Part shown: one piece after another, positions 7,920 through 16,104 of the stretch | How positions within the stretch are numbered: the first letter of the stretch is position 1 | How the letters are laid out: every line of letters begins with the position of its first letter | Source of the DNA: Thermatribacter velox | GTDB lineage: Bacteria; Atribacterota; Atribacteria; Atribacterales; Thermatribacteraceae | Reading direction: 5' to 3' | Assembly (NCBI RefSeq): GCF_038396615.1 | Contig: NZ_CP121689.1 | Coordinates: 756,001 to 820,000 of the forward strand | Length of the DNA stretch: 64,000 nt | Program-made: the position numbers and the translations under genes | The notes under the pieces: model-generated | The model's database searches: none | Seen by the model: the letters and a program-made list of their open reading frames with translations, nothing else | Told to the model about the DNA's origin: nothing

Positions 7920-9414
7920 ATTTAAGGTCGTTCGTGATAGCTCAAGGTGCATTGACTGTCAGGTATGTGTACGCCAGTGTGCTAACGATGTGCATCTTTT
8001 TGATGAGGAAGAAGAAAAGGTTTTTAGTGAAGAAGAAAAATGCGTTGGTTGCCAGAGATGTGTAACTTTGTGCCCCACCAATGCATTGCAGGTAGTAAGA
8101 AGAGAAGAGGGTTTTCGCCAGAACGCCAACTGGAGTACTGCCCATTTGAGGAATCTCTATAAACAAGCTGAAACAGGTGGAGTTTTGCTCACAGGCATGG
8201 GTTGTGACCAGCCCTACAAGATTTACTGGGATCACCTGCTCCTCAATGCCAGTCAGGTTACCAACCCCTCCATAGATCCTCTGCGAGAACCCATAGAGAT
8301 CAAAACGTTTTTAGGTAAAAAGGAGGACTATCTCGACGTTGACTGGAGTCTTGACCAGCCAATCCTGAAGACGAAGCTTGCTCCACAACTGGAGCTTGAG
8401 GTTCCAGTTCTTTTTTCAGCCATGTCCTATGGTTCAATTAGCTATAATGCTTTTCGTTCGCTGGTTGAAGCAGCTTGGGAAGCTGGTACTTACTGTAACA
8501 GTGGTGAAGGTGGTCTACACCCTGATTTTTATCCTTTTGGAGACCACATTATAGTTCAGGTGGCTTCAGGGCGCTTTGGAGTCCACAGGGATTACTTGAG
8601 AGTTGCCAAAGCCGTGGAAATCAAAATAGGCCAGGGAGCCAAACCCGGTATAGGGGGACATCTTCCCGGAGAGAAAGTTACTGAACAGATATCCCGGACT
8701 CGCAAAATCCCTGTAGGTAGTGATGCTATTTCCCCTGCACCGCACCATGATATTTATTCTATAGAAGACCTGCAAAGGCTGATTTTTGCTATTAAAGAAG
8801 CTACGAATTATGAAAAACCTGTGTTTGTGAAAATAGCTGCCGTGCACAATGTGGCTGCTATTGCTTCTGGTATTGTACGCGCTGGGGCTGATGTGGTGGC
8901 TATTGATGGTATTCGGGGTGGTACAGGAGCAGCTCCTCAGGTGATAAGGGATAACGTGGGGATTCCTATAGAACTTGCTTTGGCTCAGGTAGATGAGAGA
9001 TTGCGTGTAGAAGGCATTCGCCAGAGAGCCTCAGTGGTTATTGCGGGAGGGATAAGATCCAGTGCTGATGTGATTAAGGCTATTGCTCTGGGAGCAGACG
9101 CTGTTTACATTGGTACCGCTGCTCTGGTAGCTATGGGTTGCCATCTTTGCCAAAAGTGTTACACCGGGAAATGTAACTGGGGAATAGCCACCCAGGATCC
9201 CTATCTGACCAAGCGTTTGAATCCCAATATAGGCAAGCGCAGGTTGGTTAATTTGTTGCGTGCCTGGGCTTTTGAAATTAAGGAAATGTTGGGTGGCATG
9301 GGTATAAACGCTATAGAAAGTCTACGGGGCAACCGAGAACATCTTCGGGCGGTAGGACTTACTCGGGAAGAAATGAAAATATTAGGAGTGAAACCTGCTG
9401 GTGAGGGATGGTAA
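7894..9414 (+). CDS. gltB: Glutamate synthase, FMN-binding synthase subunit with N-terminal ferredoxin domain
   Basis: A 506-residue protein. Residues 1-75 hold two [4Fe-4S] motifs, CIDCQVCVRQC and CVGCQRCVTLC. The rest is the FMN-binding TIM barrel of glutamate synthase (AMSYGSISYNAF, GEGGLHPDF, GQGAKPGIGGHLPG, DGIRGGTGAAPQ, GADAVYIGTAAL). The [3Fe-4S] site is CHLCQKCYTGKCNWGI. It makes glutamate from 2-oxoglutarate and ammonia using electrons from the neighbouring Fe-S and FAD subunits. The start is set at the ATG 7894 (MAKSLLFPEF): the open frame continues upstream to 7705, but that stretch is out-of-frame coding sequence of the previous gene. AAGGTGGGTGA lies upstream. Confidence 0.92.
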   Translation: MAKSLLFPEFKVVRDSSRCIDCQVCVRQCANDVHLFDEEEEKVFSEEEKCVGCQRCVTLCPTNALQVVRREEGFRQNANWSTAHLRNLYKQAETGGVLLTGMGCDQPYKIYWDHLLLNASQVTNPSIDPLREPIEIKTFLGKKEDYLDVDWSLDQPILKTKLAPQLELEVPVLFSAMSYGSISYNAFRSLVEAAWEAGTYCNSGEGGLHPDFYPFGDHIIVQVASGRFGVHRDYLRVAKAVEIKIGQGAKPGIGGHLPGEKVTEQISRTRKIPVGSDAISPAPHHDIYSIEDLQRLIFAIKEATNYEKPVFVKIAAVHNVAAIASGIVRAGADVVAIDGIRGGTGAAPQVIRDNVGIPIELALAQVDERLRVEGIRQRASVVIAGGIRSSADVIKAIALGADAVYIGTAALVAMGCHLCQKCYTGKCNWGIATQDPYLTKRLNPNIGKRRLVNLLRAWAFEIKEMLGGMGINAIESLRGNREHLRAVGLTREEMKILGVKPAGEGW

Positions 9415-9844
9415 GGTGAAGAAAATTCACATTCATGAAGAGTACTGCATTGGTTGTCGCATATGTGAAATTATGTGTCTGGTGAAGCATTCTCGGAGTG
9501 GCAAAATAATAAAGGCTTTTAAAGAAGAACCTCGGCCTTTACCCCGAGTAAGGGTTGAAGAAAAAGAGTATATTTCCTTTGCCCTCCAGTGCAGGCACTG
9601 TGAAGAAGCGCGGTGCATAGAGAACTGTATGACTGGTGCCATGTATCGCGATGAGGAAGGCGTTGTGCGTTGCGATGAGGAAAAGTGTGTAGGTTGTTGG
9701 ATGTGTATTATGAGCTGTCCTTTTGGGGCAGTGACAAGAGAAAAAGGAGAAAAAAAAGTTGCCAGTAAATGTGACCTCTGTGCTGGAGAAAAATTGCCAG
9801 TTTGTGTGGCAAATTGTCCTAATGAGGCGTTGACTTATGAGTAA
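9401..9844 (+). CDS. 16-cysteine polyferredoxin subunit of the glutamate synthase operon
   Basis: A 147-residue Fe-S protein with four [4Fe-4S] motifs in the order typical of HycB/DMSO-reductase-B-like electron carriers: CIGCRICEIMC, CRHCEEARCIENC, CVGCWMCIMSC and CDLC with PVCVANCP. It probably passes electrons between the FAD subunit and the FMN synthase subunit, or links either to ferredoxin. It overlaps its neighbours by 14 and 8 bp, so translational coupling is likely. GTG 9401 is used; GTG 9416 is an equally possible start. Confidence 0.88.
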   Translation: MRDGKVKKIHIHEEYCIGCRICEIMCLVKHSRSGKIIKAFKEEPRPLPRVRVEEKEYISFALQCRHCEEARCIENCMTGAMYRDEEGVVRCDEEKCVGCWMCIMSCPFGAVTREKGEKKVASKCDLCAGEKLPVCVANCPNEALTYE

Positions 9845-11126
9845 GGGAGACTTGAGAACGAAATATCTTTTAGTAGGTTTTTCGGTAGCATCCTGGTGGG
9901 CTGCTAAGGCGATTCTGGATTTAGAAAAAGACGCTGAGATTGTGGCTTTGAGTGAAGAAAAAGAGTGCTACTCAAGGCCTCTGATTACCTACGCTCTTGG
10001 TTCAAAGAGTGAAGGGGTTGCCTATCATGGCCAGGTACTGAAAGAAGTACTAAATTCTGTTGCTGTTCTTTGGGATACCAGAGCAGTGAAATTGTGGCCA
10101 GAACAGAAGAAAGTAGAACTCTCGGATGGGAGAAATGTAAGTTTCGATAAGGCGTTTATCGGAGTAGGGGGTGTTCCCATTCTTCCGCCTATCCCCGGGA
10201 TAGACCTTCCGGGAGTTTTTACCTTCACCAGAAAGAAAGACATGGAACTTTTGCGTTCCTATCTCAAAGAATTTGGTTTGAAAAAGGTGCTGGTTCTGGG
10301 AGGAGGTTTCATCGGTTTAAAGACTTGTGAGGCACTCCTGGAAATGGGTCTTGAGTTGACTCTGGTGGAACTTGCGCCTCGCTTACTTTCTAACATGCTT
10401 GATGAAGAGGGCTCTTCTTATCTTGAAGAGGCGCTCAGAAATGCTGGATTGAAGGTTATTAAAGAAAATACTGTTTCTGAGTTCAGAGCAGTGCGTAATC
10501 GTCTTGGGGAAGTTGTTTTGCAGAGTGGAGAAAGGTTATCTGAAGAAGTAGCAATCGTTGCCATTGGAGTAAGACCTAACGTTGATTGGTTGTCTGGTTC
10601 AGGGGTTGAAATTGATAGGGGAATTGTGGTTGATGAATTTCAGATGACTTCTCGAGAAGATGTTTATGCAGGTGGAGATTGTGCCCAGACTAAGAATGCT
10701 CTTACAGGAGAGTATGGTGTAGTGGCAATATGGCCAGAGGCAGTTGCTCAGAGCAGGGTCGCAGGTTCCAACATGGCGGGCAAGCAGGTTCGTTACCCGG
10801 GTAGCATCCCCATGAATTCTCTGGAATTTGGTGGGATGGCCCTGGTCTCGGCAGGTCTGGTAAATCCCAGGGATGCTAGAGGATTTGAAGTCCTGGTTCG
10901 TAAAGAGAAGGGTATTTATAAGAAAATAGTTCTCAAAGATGATCGTGTGGTAGGAATAGTTTTGGTAGGCGATATTGAAAAAGCCGGTCTTTTTGTGTAT
11001 ATGATGCGCGAGCAAATTCCAGTAACTGATTTTAAGGATCAGCTTCTTGCAGAAAACTTTGGTCTGGTAAGCTTACCCAAGAATTACCGCAAACACATGG
11101 TTGAAGGGGCAGGGATTGAAGTATGA
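9837..11126 (+). CDS. FAD/NAD(P)-dependent oxidoreductase of the glutamate synthase operon
   Basis: A 429-residue pyridine-nucleotide-disulfide-oxidoreductase-fold protein (nitrite reductase/rubredoxin reductase-like class). The NAD(P) motif VLVLGGGFIGLKTCEAL near residue 152 and the FAD-binding DVYAGGDCAQ near 278 are intact. The N-terminal FAD dinucleotide motif is unusual: LLVGFSVASWWAAKAI keeps only the first glycine of GxGxxG. It should supply NAD(P)H electrons to the glutamate synthase, in place of a GltD subunit. No redox-active CxxxxC is visible. It overlaps the next gene by 4 bp. Confidence 0.85.
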   Translation: MSKGDLRTKYLLVGFSVASWWAAKAILDLEKDAEIVALSEEKECYSRPLITYALGSKSEGVAYHGQVLKEVLNSVAVLWDTRAVKLWPEQKKVELSDGRNVSFDKAFIGVGGVPILPPIPGIDLPGVFTFTRKKDMELLRSYLKEFGLKKVLVLGGGFIGLKTCEALLEMGLELTLVELAPRLLSNMLDEEGSSYLEEALRNAGLKVIKENTVSEFRAVRNRLGEVVLQSGERLSEEVAIVAIGVRPNVDWLSGSGVEIDRGIVVDEFQMTSREDVYAGGDCAQTKNALTGEYGVVAIWPEAVAQSRVAGSNMAGKQVRYPGSIPMNSLEFGGMALVSAGLVNPRDARGFEVLVRKEKGIYKKIVLKDDRVVGIVLVGDIEKAGLFVYMMREQIPVTDFKDQLLAENFGLVSLPKNYRKHMVEGAGIEV

Positions 11127-11857
11127 AGGTTATAGACTGTAAAGGAAAACATTATCGTGAAGTTAACGCACTGATAGAGAAGCTCTGGACCGATGGTATA
11201 CGCAAATTGAAGTTGATTAACGTGAATGGGCAACGCTACATTGGCCGGGGACTTTCTGGGGAGGGTGAAATAGAAATAGTTGGTGTTCCCGGTGATGACC
11301 TGGGTGTGTTCATGGATGGAGCTATCCTGAAGGTTAAGGGTAACGCCCAGGATGGAGTGGGTAACACCATGAATGCTGGCAAAATTATCATAGAGGGAGA
11401 CGCTCGAGATATTCTCGGTTATGGTATGAGAGGCGGAAAAGTATGGATTCGAGGTAATGTAGGTTACCGAGTGGGAATACACATGAAGTCATATCTCGAT
11501 GACTTCCCGGTTATTGTTGTAGGAGGACGAACGGGAGATTTTTTAGGAGAGTATATGGCTGGCGGTTTGATAGTTGTGCTGGGTATGGGAGAAAACGACA
11601 CTTCTCCGGTAGGAGAGTTTGTGGCTTCCGGTATGCATGGAGGTAAGATTTTTGTTCGCGGTAAAATTGAAAAATCGCAGGTTGGTCCTGGCATTGCTTT
11701 TTCTGAGGCGACCAATGAGGATTTGGAGTTTATAGAGCCTTATATCCAGGAGTTTGCCAGTGACCTGGGCATTGATTTGCCGGACCTCTCAAAAGAGACC
11801 TTTTTCAAAATTTTTCCTTTGACGACCAGACCCTACGGAAAGCTGTACGCTTATTAA
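11123..11857 (+). CDS. Glutamate synthase GXGXG-domain subunit
   Basis: The 244-residue protein is a right-handed beta-helix of GxGxG repeats, the same fold as the C-terminal domain of large GltB and FwdC/FmdC. The repeats are visible between residues 45 and 190 (GDDLGVFMDGA, DGVGNTMNAGKIIIEGDA, LGYGMRGGKVWIRGNVG, GDFLGEYMAGGLIVVLG, SGMHGGKIFVRG). In glutamate synthase this domain is structural and braces the synthase barrel. It is the last gene of the operon and is followed by a terminator. Confidence 0.9.
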   Translation: MKVIDCKGKHYREVNALIEKLWTDGIRKLKLINVNGQRYIGRGLSGEGEIEIVGVPGDDLGVFMDGAILKVKGNAQDGVGNTMNAGKIIIEGDARDILGYGMRGGKVWIRGNVGYRVGIHMKSYLDDFPVIVVGGRTGDFLGEYMAGGLIVVLGMGENDTSPVGEFVASGMHGGKIFVRGKIEKSQVGPGIAFSEATNEDLEFIEPYIQEFASDLGIDLPDLSKETFFKIFPLTTRPYGKLYAY

Positions 11858-11896
11858 TTCGCTAATAAACAAAATTTTGGGACGGTTTCTGCTTTG

Positions 11897-11929
11897 AAAA
11901 GGCTGTTCTATGCAGCCTTTTTCTTTTTG
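11897..11929 (+). terminator. Terminator of the glutamate synthase operon
   Basis: AAAAGGCTG (11897-11905) pairs with CAGCCTTTT (11913-11921) around a 7-nt loop; TCTTTTT follows. Confidence 0.75.
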
Positions 11930-11949
11930 GAGTGTATGTGTGGTAATAT
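11921..11949 (+). promoter_or_regulatory. Extended -10 promoter for the phosphoglycerate mutase gene
   Basis: TGGTAATAT (11941-11949) is an extended -10 element (TGn + TAATAT). At 17-nt spacing the -35 position holds TTCTTT, inside the T-tract of the preceding terminator. Confidence 0.4.
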
Positions 11950-12000
11950 AAATCTGTTCTACACGCTTACTCATTGGTGGGAAAGAAAGGAGTGAATCCT

Positions 12001-13218
12001 GTGCCAGATGTTCTTGAGAATTTGAAGGATCTTTTTAAAAAGGGCAAAAGCAAAATGGTACTTTTGGTAGCTGATGGTTTAGGCGGAATTCCGCACCCCG
12101 ATTTTGACTTTAAAACAGAGCTTGAAGCAGCCCATACTCCTAACTTGGACCGGTTGGCTCAGCGTAGCGTGCTGGGGCTTATGTATCCGGTGAATTACGG
12201 TATCACTCCTGGTAGTGGCCCAGGTCACATTGGCCTTTTTGGTTACAATCCCGAGGAATTGATTATTGGCAGGGGAGTTCTCGAGGCTCTTGGCGTTGGC
12301 ATGGCTCTTGGTCCAAATGATGTGGCAGCACGAGCCAACTTTGCCACTCGTGATGAGCAGGGCTTAATAATTGATCGTCGCGCGGGCCGCATTCCAACAG
12401 AGGAATGTGTGCGCCTGGTTAACCTTCTAAGCGAAAACATTGGTGAAATTGAAGGGGTCCAGATTTTGCTTAAGCCAGGCAAAGAACATCGTTTCGTAAT
12501 GGTGCTGAGAGGAGAGGGACTGGGTGACAGGATTAAAGACACTGACCCTCAGAAAGAAGGACTTGCTCCTTATGCTCCAGAAGCTTTGGATGAAGCTTCA
12601 CAAAAAACATCCAGAGTGATAAAGCAGTTTTTGGAAAAGGCTCAGAAACTGCTTTCTACCGAAAAGAAAGCCAATGCTATTCTTTTGCGAGGTTTTTCTA
12701 AACCTCCTGTGCTTGAAAAGTTTCCTGAACGTTATGGCGTGCGTTCCCTGGCTATTGCTATTTATCCCATGTATAAAGGTATTGCCAGGCTTTTTGGATT
12801 TGACACTCCGGAGTTAGAAGGAACCTTTGAAAATGAAGTTGAATATCTGGAAAAGGCCTGGAATGATTATGATTTCTTCTTTGTGCACTACAAAGACACC
12901 GATAAAGCTGGTGAAGATGGTAATTTCAAGCGAAAAGTGGAATGTATAGAGTATTTCGACCAGTTTATACCGCGTATTTTGGAGCTTAAACCTGATGTTC
13001 TGGTCATCACAGGTGATCACTCTACGCCCTCTTTGCTGGGGAGTCATTCCTGGCATCCCTCTCCGGTGCTTCTTTTCTCTCCCCATGCAGGGTGTGATGA
13101 AGCTTCGCGCTTTACAGAAAGAGAGTGTAGAAAAGGTTACCTTGGCCATTTTCCTGCTCGAGCCTTAATGAGCTTAATACTTGCAAATGGCCTGCGACTT
13201 GGAAAATACGGAGCCTGA
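12001..13218 (+). CDS. apgM: 2,3-bisphosphoglycerate-independent phosphoglycerate mutase, archaeal type
   Basis: A 405-residue alkaline-phosphatase-superfamily enzyme of the ApgM group, interconverting 3- and 2-phosphoglycerate in glycolysis. Metal and nucleophile motifs are visible: VADGLGG near the N-terminus, TPGSGPGHIGLFGY with the phosphorylated Ser, HTPNLD, VHYKDTDKAGEDGN and VITGDHSTPS with SHSWHPSPVL. The open frame extends to a TTG at 11974, but AAAGGAG is placed correctly (8 nt) for the GTG at 12001, which also removes a Lys/Gly-rich extension. The gene is monocistronic, and its stop lies 3 bp from the stop of hydE on the other strand. Confidence 0.92.
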   Translation: MPDVLENLKDLFKKGKSKMVLLVADGLGGIPHPDFDFKTELEAAHTPNLDRLAQRSVLGLMYPVNYGITPGSGPGHIGLFGYNPEELIIGRGVLEALGVGMALGPNDVAARANFATRDEQGLIIDRRAGRIPTEECVRLVNLLSENIGEIEGVQILLKPGKEHRFVMVLRGEGLGDRIKDTDPQKEGLAPYAPEALDEASQKTSRVIKQFLEKAQKLLSTEKKANAILLRGFSKPPVLEKFPERYGVRSLAIAIYPMYKGIARLFGFDTPELEGTFENEVEYLEKAWNDYDFFFVHYKDTDKAGEDGNFKRKVECIEYFDQFIPRILELKPDVLVITGDHSTPSLLGSHSWHPSPVLLFSPHAGCDEASRFTERECRKGYLGHFPARALMSLILANGLRLGKYGA

Positions 13219-13221
13219 ATT

Positions 13222-14292
13222 TTAAGAGTGAACCCGGCTACGGTTTTTGAGGCTGTGGCCGGGGTTGGTAGCTACTTTCCGACCCATTTTTTCGACCATT
13301 TTCTTCATGCAGGGAATACAAGCTCCCCAGTTTTCCTGTATGCAAATTTTCCCGGGATAGATTTCGTAGCTTGAACGGTAAGCAAGCGGTGTCAGGTTGG
13401 GCATCAATACGTTCGCTCCACAGCGGAGAGCCAATTCCCTACCTCCAGCAACCAGGGTTCCCAAAGCAGTAGTGGCTGGAATGTGGGCATTCTTGGTCAG
13501 AATTCGAGTTAGAGCAACGGTTTTCAAAGTTAATTTGAGTTTTAGCTGGGTGTCTGTATGGTGCTGGCCAAGCGGTGTTGAAGGATGGGGTATGAAGGGG
13601 CCAATACCTATCATGTCAAAGTCCATTTTTTGGAACATTTTGATATCGTGCGCTAAGTGTTTAGTCGTTTGCCAGGGAAGACCAACTATGTTTCCGCTTC
13701 CAGTTTGAAAACCTATTTCCATGAGTTTTTGTTGGCAGCGAAGGCGCTGGTCAAAATCGTCATCGGGATGCAACTTGCTGAATAATTCTCGGTCAAAGGT
13801 TTCCTGTTTCAAAAGAAACCGATCAGCCCCTGCTTCCCTCCATATTATGTATTCTTCCTCTTCCCGCTCCCCTACGCTCAGGGTTACGGCAACGCCGAGC
13901 TTTTTGATTTTCCAGATGAGTTCAGCAAGGGTTTTTGCATCGTAATGGAGGTCTTCACCAGACTGGAGTACTATGGTTTGAATACCCAGACGGTGAGCCC
14001 TTTCAGCTACTGAAAATATTTCCTCAGGTGACATGCGAAATCTTTTGAGGGTTTTATTGTCTTTACGCAGTCCACAGTAGAGACAATTTTTGCGGCAAAA
14101 GTTGGAGAACTCTATCAAGCCTCTTAAATGGACTTCGTCTCCCACATACTTCTTGCGTTTCTGGTCAGCGAGTTGAAAAAGTTCCTTTTCCAGTTCTGGA
14201 TCCTGGGCATCCAGAATTTCTGCTATTTCTTCCTCTTCCAGGTCTTCTATAGCTGATAATTTTTCAAGAAGGTTTTTCCATTTACTCAGCAT
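13222..14292 (-). CDS. hydE: [FeFe]-hydrogenase maturase HydE, radical SAM
   Basis: A 356-residue radical SAM enzyme of the BioB-like HydE family, which helps build the diiron subcluster of [FeFe]-hydrogenase. The SAM-cluster motif CxxxCxxC is NFCRKNCLYCGLR near residue 63. LQSGED, GSGNIVGLPWQT and GIGPFIPHPSTPLG are family-typical. Three further Cys near the C-terminus (CIQENWGACIPCMKK) may bind a second cluster. The open frame extends 33 codons upstream, but that part overlaps iscU; the start at 14292 follows AAAGGAAG. It is the last gene of an nifS-iscU-hydE operon, overlapping iscU by 11 bp. PylB-type enzymes are the main alternative; the bifurcating operon in this window favours HydE. 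Confidence 0.85.
   Translation of the reverse strand: MLSKWKNLLEKLSAIEDLEEEEIAEILDAQDPELEKELFQLADQKRKKYVGDEVHLRGLIEFSNFCRKNCLYCGLRKDNKTLKRFRMSPEEIFSVAERAHRLGIQTIVLQSGEDLHYDAKTLAELIWKIKKLGVAVTLSVGEREEEEYIIWREAGADRFLLKQETFDRELFSKLHPDDDFDQRLRCQQKLMEIGFQTGSGNIVGLPWQTTKHLAHDIKMFQKMDFDMIGIGPFIPHPSTPLGQHHTDTQLKLKLTLKTVALTRILTKNAHIPATTALGTLVAGGRELALRCGANVLMPNLTPLAYRSSYEIYPGKICIQENWGACIPCMKKMVEKMGRKVATNPGHSLKNRSRVHS
13231..13248 (+). terminator. Possible terminator of apgM inside the hydE 3' end
   Basis: AACC(C)G and CGGTT close a GCTA loop and run into TTTTTG. The stem is short, with one bulged C. It lies within the last codons of the convergent hydE gene. Confidence 0.35.
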
Positions 14293-14668
14293 TTTTTGAG
14301 GCTTCCTTTCTCTGGAGGTAGTCTTCGATGGCTTTTTTAATGGCTTCCTCAGCAAGTACCGAGCAGTGGATCTTGTTTTTGGGTAATCCATCCAGGGCTT
14401 CCACTACGACTCTGTTGGTTACTTTTAAAGCTTCCTGAAGGGTTTTCCCCTTAATCAATTCGGTTGCGATGGAAGAAGTGGCAATAGCAGCACCACAGCC
14501 GAAAGTTTCAAATTTGGCGTCTTTGATGATTCCGTCCTCTATTTTGAGATAGATGGTCATTACGTCACCACAAATGGGATTTCCAACCTGTCCTACCCCA
14601 TCTGCATTTTCAATCCTGCCCACATTGCGCGGATTGCGAAAATGGTCCATAACTTTTTCGCTGTACAT
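14282..14668 (-). CDS. iscU: Iron-sulfur cluster scaffold IscU/NifU-like
   Basis: A 128-residue scaffold protein for assembly of Fe-S clusters. The three conserved Cys are seen in GNPICGD, TFGCGAAIATSS and IHCSVLAEEAI, with the conserved Asp after the first Cys. The ATG at 14668 (MYSEKVMDHFRNPRN, the usual start) has AAAGAGG well placed upstream; a TTG seven codons earlier is also open. It lies directly after nifS and before hydE, so cluster synthesis and hydrogenase maturation are probably expressed together. Confidence 0.93.
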   Translation of the reverse strand: MYSEKVMDHFRNPRNVGRIENADGVGQVGNPICGDVMTIYLKIEDGIIKDAKFETFGCGAAIATSSIATELIKGKTLQEALKVTNRVVVEALDGLPKNKIHCSVLAEEAIKKAIEDYLQRKEASKNAE

Positions 14669-14685
14669 TTTACTCAACCTCTTTT

Positions 14686-15831
14686 TCAAATTTTAAAGGG
14701 AGAAAAGCTCCTTAACCTTTCCACTATTTTAGGAAACACTTCAAGCACGGTTTTAATTTCCTCTTTGGTGGTATATTTTCCAAGGCTAAATCGCAAAGAA
14801 CCGTGAGCTTCTTCAGGTGGTATTCCGCAAGCTAAAAGAACATGTGAAGGTTCCAGAGAGCCAGAAGTACAGGCTGAACCACTGGATGCACATATTCCTT
14901 CCAGGTCGAGGCTCAGGAGCATGGATTCGCCTTCCACATATTTTACAAGAACCAGCGAGGTGTTATGAATACGCGCCGCATTTTCAGAAACGATTTTGAT
15001 TTCTGGTATGCGCTCTTTGATGCCCTTTTCCAGCGTGTTTCTAAGTGCTTCTATTTTAGAAATTTCTTCTTGCATCTCTTTACGAGCAATAGCTGCAGCT
15101 TCCCCCAATCCTACTATGCCGGGGACGTTTTCGGTGCCTCCTCTTAACCCTCGTTCCTGATGTCCACCTATAATTTGCGGAGCCAGCTTGATTCCTCTTT
15201 CTATGTACAGAAATCCCACTCCCTTGGGACCATAAAATTTATGGGCCGAGGCGGAAGCGAGATTTACTCCTATTTTTTTAAGGTCGACAGGGATTTTGCC
15301 TATGCTCTGCACGCAATCAGCGTGAAAAGGTATTTCATACTCTTTACTGATTTTAGCAATTTCTTTGATAGGTTGGATGGCGCCGGTTTCGTTATTAACA
15401 TGCATTATGGAAATTAAGGTGGTATCTTTGTTTATGGCTTTGCGTACATCTTCAGGGTCAACCACTCCCTGATGGTTCACCGGTAAAAAAGTGACCTGGA
15501 AACCTTCTTTTTGTAACGCTTTGCACACTCTCAGTACTGCTGGATGTTCTATAGAAGAAGTGATAATGTGCCCTTTCTTTTTTTTGTAAGCAATTCCCTT
15601 GATAGCCAGATTGTTGGCTTCAGTTCCCCCGGAAGTAAAGACAATTTCTTCTGGCTGAGCATTGATTAGTTCGGCAATTTTTTTTCGGGACTCTTCAATA
15701 GCCTTTCTAACGGTTTGTCCAGGAGTGTGAAGAGAAGAGGGGTTAGCAAATTGTGCTTCCAGATAGGGTAGCATTGCTTCTTTAACCCTGGGATCACAGG
15801 GGGTAGTTGCATTGTAATCAAGGTAAATCAT
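14686..15831 (-). CDS. Cysteine desulfurase, NifS/IscS type
   Basis: A 381-residue PLP enzyme that takes sulfur from cysteine and passes it to the IscU scaffold downstream. It starts with the classical IYLDYNATTP. FTSGGTEANNLAI is the PLP phosphate region, and the PLP lysine is in SASAHKFYGPKG (near 200). The persulfide Cys lies in SSGSACTSGS near 325; the loop length fits the NifS/IscS group I rather than SufS. It is the first gene of the nifS-iscU-hydE operon. The 270 bp between it and the divergent transaldolase gene hold promoters. Confidence 0.94.
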   Translation of the reverse strand: MIYLDYNATTPCDPRVKEAMLPYLEAQFANPSSLHTPGQTVRKAIEESRKKIAELINAQPEEIVFTSGGTEANNLAIKGIAYKKKKGHIITSSIEHPAVLRVCKALQKEGFQVTFLPVNHQGVVDPEDVRKAINKDTTLISIMHVNNETGAIQPIKEIAKISKEYEIPFHADCVQSIGKIPVDLKKIGVNLASASAHKFYGPKGVGFLYIERGIKLAPQIIGGHQERGLRGGTENVPGIVGLGEAAAIARKEMQEEISKIEALRNTLEKGIKERIPEIKIVSENAARIHNTSLVLVKYVEGESMLLSLDLEGICASSGSACTSGSLEPSHVLLACGIPPEEAHGSLRFSLGKYTTKEEIKTVLEVFPKIVERLRSFSPFKI

Positions 15832-16024
15832 GGGAAATCCCCCTTAAGATTTTAATTCTACTAAAACTATAGAAATAGTAATTGAGAACATTGTATATCG
15901 CCCTTTGTCTTTAGTCAAGAAAAAGCTCTGTTTCAGGGCAACACAGTGGTGAATGCGATTTTAGTGAGTTTTGAATTCCTGGACAAGAATGCGTGAAATT
16001 TAGTTTTGTCGTGAATTTTTTCTC

Positions 16025-16053
16025 TTGACCTGTTAAAAAAGATCTTCTAAAAT
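16025..16053 (+). promoter_or_regulatory. Promoter of the carbohydrate operon
   Basis: TTGACC (16025-16030), 17 nt and TAAAAT (16048-16053) form a good sigma70 promoter 50 nt before the transaldolase start. An imperfect dyad at 16053-16070 (TGTTTAAGA/AATTTAACA) covers the start site and might be an operator for the SorC-type regulator. That link is inference. Confidence 0.6.
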
Positions 16054-16104
16054 GTTTAAGAAATTTAACATGATAAATTTTTCACTTAAGGAGGCAAAAT
16101 TATC

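Noticed and set aside
14293-14391. N-terminal extension of HydE
   Set aside because: It overlaps the coding end of iscU and is Lys/Arg/Thr-rich; the ATG at 14292 has a good ribosome binding site.
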